From: an uncultured Prevotella sp.
GTDB lineage: Bacteria > Bacteroidota > Bacteroidia > Bacteroidales > Bacteroidaceae
Assembly (NCBI GenBank): GCA_946415245.1
Contig: CAMKRS010000005.1
Location: 1-64,000, forward strand
Direction: 5' to 3'
DNA length: 64,000 nucleotides
Translations under genes and position numbers: made by a program
Notes under the pieces: generated by a model
What the model was told of the DNA's origin: nothing
What the model saw: only the letters and a program-made list of their open reading frames with translations
The model's database searches: none
In this document: one piece after another, positions 59,338 through 64,000 of the stretch
How positions within the stretch are numbered: the first letter of the stretch is position 1
How the letters are laid out: every line of letters starts with the position of its first letter

Positions 59338-59380
59338 AAAATAATTCATAATTCTTAATGCATAATTCATAATAATTTTG
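59338..59380. repeat. ATAATTC repeats in the divergent cca-lipoprotein promoter region
   Basis: CATAATTC/AATAATTC units occur three to four times with imperfect spacing, similar to the AATTATG repeats at 32616-32682. Confidence 0.55.
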
Positions 59381-59388
59381 TAATTTTG
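59381..59388 (+). promoter_or_regulatory. TAATTTTG -7 box for the lipoprotein-folE operon
   Basis: TAATTTTGCACCG lies 18 nt before the ATG at 59407. Confidence 0.6.
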
Positions 59389-59406
59389 CACCGAAATACG
59401 AGAAAT

Positions 59407-59871
59407 ATGGCAATTAGAAGATTGGTTTTGAGTGCGTTGGCCGCCCTGTTGCTCGTATCCTGTGGGGAGAATGAAGCCCAGAAACAGGCCGAGGCCATGC
59501 TCGAAAAAGCAGGCGTCTGCTACGAGCAGGGGCAATACAATGAGGCGTTGACGGTGATCGACAGCCTCCGCAAGGTATACCCCAACGCCATCGACACCCG
59601 CAAGAAGGCCTTGAAGCTCTATCAGGACATCGAACTGAAGAAGGCCCAGCAGGAGTTGCTCATAACCGACAGTCTGTTGCAGGCCGTGAACCACGACTAT
59701 ACCTACCAACAGGAGAAGGTGGAGCGTGACAAGGCGGCCCTGTGCGCCACCCCCGAGGAACTGACGATGCTCACCAGGACACGTATGAAGCGTGACTCGC
59801 TACGCACGCAGACGGAGGTGCTCGGCGCCAAAATCAGATATATCCACAAGAAACAAAAGGAGATGAAGTAA
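59407..59871 (+). CDS. Lipoprotein with TPR-like and coiled-coil segments
   Basis: Predicted lipoprotein (154 aa): signal MAIRRLVLSALAALLLVSCGEN with lipobox LLVSC (Cys19). A short helical hairpin follows (YEQGQYNEALTVIDSLRKVYPNAIDTRKKALKLY), resembling a TPR unit, then charged coiled-coil sequence to the C-terminus. Function unknown. I chose ATG 59407 because it gives the signal peptide and follows the promoter box; ATG 59386 overlaps that box. It is first in a tight operon with DUF1599 (3 nt downstream). Confidence 0.72.
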   Translation: MAIRRLVLSALAALLLVSCGENEAQKQAEAMLEKAGVCYEQGQYNEALTVIDSLRKVYPNAIDTRKKALKLYQDIELKKAQQELLITDSLLQAVNHDYTYQQEKVERDKAALCATPEELTMLTRTRMKRDSLRTQTEVLGAKIRYIHKKQKEMK

Positions 59872-59874
59872 GAT

Positions 59875-60417
59875 ATGGATCAGTTTGAGAAGACGAACCA
59901 AGAGTTTGAACAGGCCATCGCCGAGTGCCGCGCCCTGTTTGAGAAAAAACTCCACGACTATAAGGCCTCATGGCGCATCCTGCGTCCCACAGCCCTTACC
60001 GACCAGCTCTTCATCAAGGCCAAGCGCATCCGTTCGCTGGAAATCAAGCAGGAATCGCTGGTGGGCGAAGGCATCCGTCCGGAGTTCATCGCACTCATCA
60101 ACTATGGTATCGTAGGACTCATCCAGCTTAACAAAGGCTTTGCCGACATCGTGGACATCGACAACAACGAGGCCATGCGGCTCTACGATCAGTATGCCCA
60201 CGAGGCTCTGGAACTGATGAAACGCAAGAACCACGACTACGACGAGGCCTGGCGCTCGATGCGTGTGAGCTCGTATACCGACTTCATCCTGACGAAGATA
60301 GAACGTATCAAGGAAATTGAGAACCTTGGCGGCGACACACTCGTATCAGAGGGCATCGACGCCAACTATATGGATATCATCAACTACGCGGTCTTTGGAA
60401 TGATTAAACTGGCATGA
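59875..60417 (+). CDS. DUF1599 protein with two internal repeats
   Basis: Soluble protein (180 aa) made of two related halves: [35 protein letters not shown] and [37 protein letters not shown], each followed by an SLVGEGI/TLVSEGI motif and an INYG/INYA stretch. This is the DUF1599 arrangement. The fold resembles all-alpha nucleotide pyrophosphohydrolases, but the function is unproven. The stop overlaps the next start by 4 bp. Confidence 0.88.
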   Translation: MDQFEKTNQEFEQAIAECRALFEKKLHDYKASWRILRPTALTDQLFIKAKRIRSLEIKQESLVGEGIRPEFIALINYGIVGLIQLNKGFADIVDIDNNEAMRLYDQYAHEALELMKRKNHDYDEAWRSMRVSSYTDFILTKIERIKEIENLGGDTLVSEGIDANYMDIINYAVFGMIKLA

Positions 60418-62459
60418 GGAAGATCCTTGTAAACTTGGCCCGACTGCTGCTCGCCCTGACATTTATCATGTCGGGATTCGTGAAGGCAGTAGACCCGCTG
60501 GGCACACAATACAAGATCACCGACTACCTCGGCGCCCTGAACCTTCGCGAACTGGCGCCCGATATCGTGACGCTCTCAGCATCGGTATTACTGTCGGCTG
60601 CAGAGTTTGTCATCGGCATCTGTCTGCTCTTCGCCATCCGGAGGCGGTTGGTGTCGAGGGTTACCCTTTGTGTGATGGTCGTCATGACAATCATCACCCT
60701 GTGGCTCGCCATTGCCGACCCCGTGAGCGATTGCGGCTGTTTCGGCGATGCACTGGTGCTTACAAACTGGCAGACGTTCTGGAAGAATGTGGTGCTACTC
60801 ATCGCTGCCGACATCATCTGCTGGAGACCATTGGATATGGCTCGCATGATCAGTAAGACGAACCAGTGGATCGTGCTTAACTACGCGGCTCTGTTCATCC
60901 TGTTCATCGCAAGCTACAGTCTCTACGACCTGCCGATGTTCGACTTCCGCCCCTACCACGTGGGAGCCAATATCAAACAGGGCATGGAAGTGCCAGAGGG
61001 AGCCCCGCAGCCACAGTTCGAGACCACCTTCATCATGGAGAAGGACGGACAGCGGAAGGAGTTCACCGTAGACAACTATCCCGACTCCACCTGGACCTTC
61101 ATCGACTCGAAGACCATCCAGACGGCTGAGGGCTATGTACCGCCCATCCACGACTTTACCATCGGGACCGAGGACGGCGACATCACCAACGAGGTGCTCG
61201 AGAAAGAGGGCTACACTTTCCTGCTTATCTCACCACATCTGGAAAATGCTGACGACACCTATTTCGACCGTATCAACCAGGTGTATGAGTATTGTAAGGA
61301 AAACGGCTATTCCTTCTACTGCCTCACCGCCAGTACCGATCGCGCCAGAAACCGTTGGCGCGACATGACGGGGGCCGAATACCCCTTCTGCACCACCGAT
61401 GAGATCACGCTGAAGACCATGATCCGCAGCAATCCCGGTCTGATACTTCTGCACCAGGGAACTGTGATCCGCAAGTGGAGTCACAACCGTCTGCCCAAGG
61501 AGCAACAACTCACACAGCGGTTGGAGGACTGCGAGATGGGAAAGATGCCCGCAGACAACGTGCCAGGCAAGATTGCCAAACTGCTCTTGTGGTTTGTGCT
61601 GCCGCTGATGATACTCACCATTGCCGACCGCCTCTGGGCATGGAGCAAATGGCTTAGAAAAGTTAATAATAACCCATTAATAAAAGGAAAAAAGATTATG
61701 AGAAAAAAGATTGTAGCCGGTAACTGGAAGATGAACATGAATCTCCAGGACGGCATCGCTCTTGCGAAGGAGCTCAATGAGACACTGAAAGCTGACAAAC
61801 CCAACTGTGGCGTTGTCATCTGTACACCGTTTATCCACCTGGCAAGCATCGCCCAGTTCCTGGATCAGGACATCATCGGTCTGGGTGCTGAGAACTGTGC
61901 CGACAAGGAGAAGGGCGCCTTCACCGGTGAGGTTAGCGCTGAGATGGTGAAGTCGACAGGTGCACAGTACGTGATCCTTGGCCACAGCGAGCGTCGTGAG
62001 TACTATAAGGAGACTCCAGAGATTCTGAAGGAAAAGGTGATCCTCGCCCAGAAGAACGACCTGAAGGTGATCTTCTGCATCGGTGAGAGCAAGGAAGAGC
62101 GTGAGGCTGGCAAGCAGAACGAGGTGGTAAAGGCCGAGCTCGAGGGCAGCGTCTTCAACCTCTCTGAGGAAGACTTCCGTAAGATCATCATCGCCTACGA
62201 GCCCATCTGGGCCATCGGTACCGGTCTTACCGCTACTGCTGAGCAGGCAGAGGAGATCCACGCCTATATCCGTAGCATCATCGCCGAGAAGTACGGCCAG
62301 GCTGTTGCCGACGACACCACTATTCTCTATGGTGGTAGCTGCAAGGCATCAAACGCTCCTGAGCTGTTTGCCAAGCCCGACATCGACGGAGGCCTCATCG
62401 GTGGCGCTTCGCTGAAGGCTGCTGACTTCAAGGGTATCATTGACGCCTGGAAGAAGTGA
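60414..62459 (+). CDS. DoxX/MauE-like membrane protein fused in frame to triosephosphate isomerase
   Basis: One uninterrupted frame of 681 aa. Residues 1-170 have four to five helices of DoxX/MauE type with [10 protein letters not shown] and the Cys motif [10 protein letters not shown], known from proteins handling disulfides. A periplasmic part (about 175-385) has thioredoxin-like sequence ([24 protein letters not shown]), and a last helix ([19 protein letters not shown]) returns to the cytoplasm. A 20-residue linker with [12 protein letters not shown] follows, then complete TpiA from residue 429. In related Bacteroidales the two are separate genes in the same order, so loss of a stop by a small indel, or a sequence error in the TAATAATAA-rich linker, must be considered. 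Confidence 0.72.
   Translation: MRKILVNLARLLLALTFIMSGFVKAVDPLGTQYKITDYLGALNLRELAPDIVTLSASVLLSAAEFVIGICLLFAIRRRLVSRVTLCVMVVMTIITLWLAIADPVSDCGCFGDALVLTNWQTFWKNVVLLIAADIICWRPLDMARMISKTNQWIVLNYAALFILFIASYSLYDLPMFDFRPYHVGANIKQGMEVPEGAPQPQFETTFIMEKDGQRKEFTVDNYPDSTWTFIDSKTIQTAEGYVPPIHDFTIGTEDGDITNEVLEKEGYTFLLISPHLENADDTYFDRINQVYEYCKENGYSFYCLTASTDRARNRWRDMTGAEYPFCTTDEITLKTMIRSNPGLILLHQGTVIRKWSHNRLPKEQQLTQRLEDCEMGKMPADNVPGKIAKLLLWFVLPLMILTIADRLWAWSKWLRKVNNNPLIKGKKIMRKKIVAGNWKMNMNLQDGIALAKELNETLKADKPNCGVVICTPFIHLASIAQFLDQDIIGLGAENCADKEKGAFTGEVSAEMVKSTGAQYVILGHSERREYYKETPEILKEKVILAQKNDLKVIFCIGESKEEREAGKQNEVVKAELEGSVFNLSEEDFRKIIIAYEPIWAIGTGLTATAEQAEEIHAYIRSIIAEKYGQAVADDTTILYGGSCKASNAPELFAKPDIDGGLIGGASLKAADFKGIIDAWKK
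61698..62459 (+). CDS. tpiA: Triosephosphate isomerase (internal start)
   Basis: Interconverts dihydroxyacetone phosphate and glyceraldehyde 3-phosphate in glycolysis. The internal ATG at 61698 begins a complete 253-aa enzyme: catalytic Lys in AGNWKMNMN, catalytic His in [11 protein letters not shown], catalytic Glu in [12 protein letters not shown] and the phosphate-binding [10 protein letters not shown] and GGLIGGASL. The AT-rich sequence just before it looks like a normal Bacteroidota start region, so separate initiation is likely even though no stop closes the upstream frame. Confidence 0.93.
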   Translation: MRKKIVAGNWKMNMNLQDGIALAKELNETLKADKPNCGVVICTPFIHLASIAQFLDQDIIGLGAENCADKEKGAFTGEVSAEMVKSTGAQYVILGHSERREYYKETPEILKEKVILAQKNDLKVIFCIGESKEEREAGKQNEVVKAELEGSVFNLSEEDFRKIIIAYEPIWAIGTGLTATAEQAEEIHAYIRSIIAEKYGQAVADDTTILYGGSCKASNAPELFAKPDIDGGLIGGASLKAADFKGIIDAWKK

Positions 62460-63154
62460 AACGGCTTTTAACCATAGGATGGATGTGTGTTAGCTGCCTG
62501 CTGGCAGCTAACGCACAGACAACCTTCACCCAAAGGCTCCAAAAGAGCAATGCTGGTGAGGGAAAAGTAACTGTGACACAGTCTAAGGAAATCGACGACC
62601 TCGTGAACGGTCCGCAGGACGTTGTTACCACCCCTGCAAAGCAGAATACTCAGAGCACTCAGAATAATCAGAATACTCAGAATAATCAGAATACTCAGAA
62701 TAATCAGAATACTCTGACAACTCCGAATACTCCGAGTAATCCGACAACTGCGACGACTCCGAAGACGCAGCGTCCACAGATTTCTACCCAGCCTGAGGTC
62801 ACCATCGACACCACCTATACCACCGAGCCCCGAAAGAAGATTCTGAAAGGCTATAAGGTGAACGGCTATCGCGTACAGGTCTATGCCGGAGGTAACTCCC
62901 GCGATGCCCGTGTCAAGGCCGAGCGGACAGGGCGCGAGATCAACAGTCTCTTCCCGGGAGAGCCCGTCTACGTGCATTTCTACTCCCCCAGATGGATCTG
63001 TCGCATGGGCAATTATCGTACCTACGAGGAAGCCCACCAGAAACTCAACGCTGTAAAGAAACTCGGCTATCAGTCGGCCATCATCGTGAAGGGAAAGATT
63101 ACCGTGCCGTATCTCAATCCTGCCCCGCAAACCACCACAACCGATAATCCATGA
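62456..63154 (+). CDS. SPOR-domain exported protein
   Basis: Exported protein (232 aa) with signal peptide ([20 protein letters not shown]), a variable low-complexity linker of Asn-Gln-Thr repeats (about 62-105) and a C-terminal SPOR domain ([25 protein letters not shown] to AIIVKGKI) that binds denuded peptidoglycan at division sites. The start is a GTG that overlaps the tpiA stop (GTGA). It overlaps folE by 4 bp. The repeat tract may vary in length between strains. Confidence 0.88.
   Translation: MKRLLTIGWMCVSCLLAANAQTTFTQRLQKSNAGEGKVTVTQSKEIDDLVNGPQDVVTTPAKQNTQSTQNNQNTQNNQNTQNNQNTLTTPNTPSNPTTATTPKTQRPQISTQPEVTIDTTYTTEPRKKILKGYKVNGYRVQVYAGGNSRDARVKAERTGREINSLFPGEPVYVHFYSPRWICRMGNYRTYEEAHQKLNAVKKLGYQSAIIVKGKITVPYLNPAPQTTTTDNP
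62642..62712. repeat. 9/18-bp tandem repeat encoding NNQNTQ
   Basis: AATAATCAG and AATACTCAG alternate about seven to eight times, giving three copies of NNQNTQ. In frame, unlike the 7-bp repeats elsewhere. Confidence 0.85.
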
Positions 63155-63738
63155 ATCCGGAAACAGAATACCACGAAGGTTTAGAGCAACTGGCCCAGCA
63201 CTACCGTGAGATTCTCACCCTGCTAGGCGAAGATCCGGAGCGTGAGGGTCTGGAAAAGACCCCCATGCGCGTGGCGAAGGCCATGCAGGTGCTCACCCGC
63301 GGCTACCAGATGGATGCCCACGAGGTGCTCCGTCAGGCCCTCTTCAAGGAGGACTACTCACAGATGGTCATCGTCAAGGACATCGATTTCTTCTCGCTCT
63401 GCGAGCACCACATGATACCATTCTACGGCAAGGTACATGTGGCCTATATCCCCAATGGCTACATCACGGGACTGTCGAAGATTGCCCGTGTGGTAGATAT
63501 CTATAGCCACCGTCTGCAGGTACAGGAGCGCATGACACTCCAAATCAAGGAATGTATCCAACAGACACTCAAGCCTTTAGGCGTGATGGTTGTGGTTGAG
63601 GCCCGCCATATGTGTATGCAGATGCGGGGTGTGGAGAAGCAGAACAGCATCACCACTACCAGCGATTTCTGCGGTGCCTTCAACCAGGCCAAGACGCGCC
63701 AGGAATTTATGAACTTAATTCACAACAATAAAATTTAA
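63151..63738 (+). CDS. folE: GTP cyclohydrolase I
   Basis: First enzyme of folate (and pterin) synthesis, converting GTP to dihydroneopterin triphosphate (195 aa). Zinc ligands are in [11 protein letters not shown] (Cys and His) and the Cys of [11 protein letters not shown]. Other motifs are [13 protein letters not shown] and [26 protein letters not shown]. It is the last recognised gene of the lipoprotein-DUF1599-tpiA-SPOR-folE operon. Confidence 0.97.
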   Translation: MNPETEYHEGLEQLAQHYREILTLLGEDPEREGLEKTPMRVAKAMQVLTRGYQMDAHEVLRQALFKEDYSQMVIVKDIDFFSLCEHHMIPFYGKVHVAYIPNGYITGLSKIARVVDIYSHRLQVQERMTLQIKECIQQTLKPLGVMVVVEARHMCMQMRGVEKQNSITTTSDFCGAFNQAKTRQEFMNLIHNNKI

Positions 63739-63750
63739 ACTTTTATCATT

Positions 63751-64000
63751 ATGGATCAGACAAGCAACGGGAATTTCAAGAAAAACGAGTCGCCAATTCA
63801 GGCGTTTTACCACAGCTGCCTTGGCAAGATCGCCATTTTGATAGGCATTCTGATTCTTCTCTTCATTGTGGCCATTATGACCAAGCCCACACAAGAGGAG
63901 ATGGAAATGGAAATGGTAGACAACATCCTGCAGTGCATTCAGGCCAACGACAGCATCCAAGGCGATGACATCGACGACCAGGTGAACAACATGAACAGTG
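63751..64000 (+). CDS. Membrane protein, N-terminal part (cut by window edge)
   Basis: A frame starting at ATG 63751 stays open to the right edge (83 codons). It has a polar N-terminus (MDQTSNGNFKKNESPIQAFY), one strong helix (IAILIGILILLFIVAIM) and an acidic segment. I do not recognise the family. It follows folE by 12 nt and probably belongs to the same transcript. Confidence 0.7.
   Translation, partial: MDQTSNGNFKKNESPIQAFYHSCLGKIAILIGILILLFIVAIMTKPTQEEMEMEMVDNILQCIQANDSIQGDDIDDQVNNMNS

Noticed and set aside
57661..59709. CCA enzyme start at 59709 (682 aa)
   Set aside because: The first 135 codons are antisense to the lipoprotein gene and cross two promoter boxes.

Overview
The window looks like chromosomal DNA of a Bacteroidota member, most likely Prevotellaceae (Prevotella, Segatella or Xylanibacter type). 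The evidence is the Bacteroidota promoter box TAnnTTTG upstream of most transcription units with no purine-rich Shine-Dalgarno sites, a MurF-alanine racemase fusion, an Fkp-type fucokinase/GDP-fucose pyrophosphorylase, a PorE-like type IX secretion lipoprotein, GSCFA, DUF3098, DUF1599 and DUF5056 genes, and gene orders typical of Bacteroidales (ftsX-DUF3098-uppP-truB-queA-folK; DUF1599-DoxX-tpiA-SPOR-folE). Nearly everything is housekeeping or envelope biology. I see no insertion sequence, prophage, integrase or CRISPR array.

Layout. 1-2.4 kb: end of a fluoride channel gene, two small unknown genes, a PHP hydrolase, tRNA-His with an AT-rich flank, and a TIGR04076 gene. 2.5-8.3 kb: topB, a PorE-like lipoprotein, and an ECF sigma operon (DUF6249, PspC, sigma, DUF5056). 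8.4-14.1 kb: rRNA m5C methyltransferase, thyA-folA, an SGNH hydrolase and a TonB-dependent receptor. 14.1-20.1 kb: dnaA, MCE protein, amidase, folB, a ribonucleotide-reductase-like domain protein and a nitroreductase. 20.2-24.0 kb: a hexuronate module (MFS transporter, KduI, orphan PTS-type IIC). 24.1-32.6 kb: murF-alr, GSCFA, fkp and yfhO. 32.7-39.8 kb: SpoU methyltransferase, mtnN, luxS, a two-gene RND pump and a DUF4468-like protein. 39.8-48.1 kb: typA, rpsO, the folK-to-ftsX operon, a radical SAM gene and an LpxA-family gene. 48.1-54.1 kb: a complete three-gene RND efflux operon. 54.2-59.3 kb: an HGSNAT-like acetyltransferase beside a GH89 alpha-N-acetylglucosaminidase, then a CCA-adding enzyme. 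59.4-64 kb: lipoprotein, DUF1599, DoxX-TpiA fusion, SPOR protein, folE and a truncated membrane protein gene.

The most unusual content is not a gene cluster but a family of 7-bp-period repeats (GGAGTCA/GGAGACA, GAAGAGT/GAATAGT, GAGTTGA, GGTGAGA/GGTAAGA and TGGAAAA) scattered through the window. They occur between genes and also in frame inside at least a dozen conserved genes (topB, the sigma factor, the rRNA methyltransferase, the TonB receptor, fkp, the SpoU methyltransferase, folK, DUF3098, radical SAM, GH89, cca and others). The GGAGTCA type forms a structured element: inverted heptamer arms enclosing GTAGAWTA boxes and a conserved core, present twice inside cca. A second family, a near-perfect 60-70 bp palindrome built on GGGACGGTTCTTTTGT, sits inside two other genes. 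A perfect stop-free 7-bp array reads as one 7-codon cycle in every frame, and in nearly all cases the coding strand carries the stop-free orientation. I know of no description of this repeat system in this group, and it is the best candidate here for something new.

Other points worth attention: the HGSNAT-NAGLU neighbour pair, a DoxX-TpiA fusion without a stop codon, a KduI with a predicted signal peptide, an orphan PTS IIC, an 89-bp convergent gene overlap, 11-bp phased repeats beside tRNA-His, and candidate operators at the efflux, hexuronate and nitroreductase promoters.
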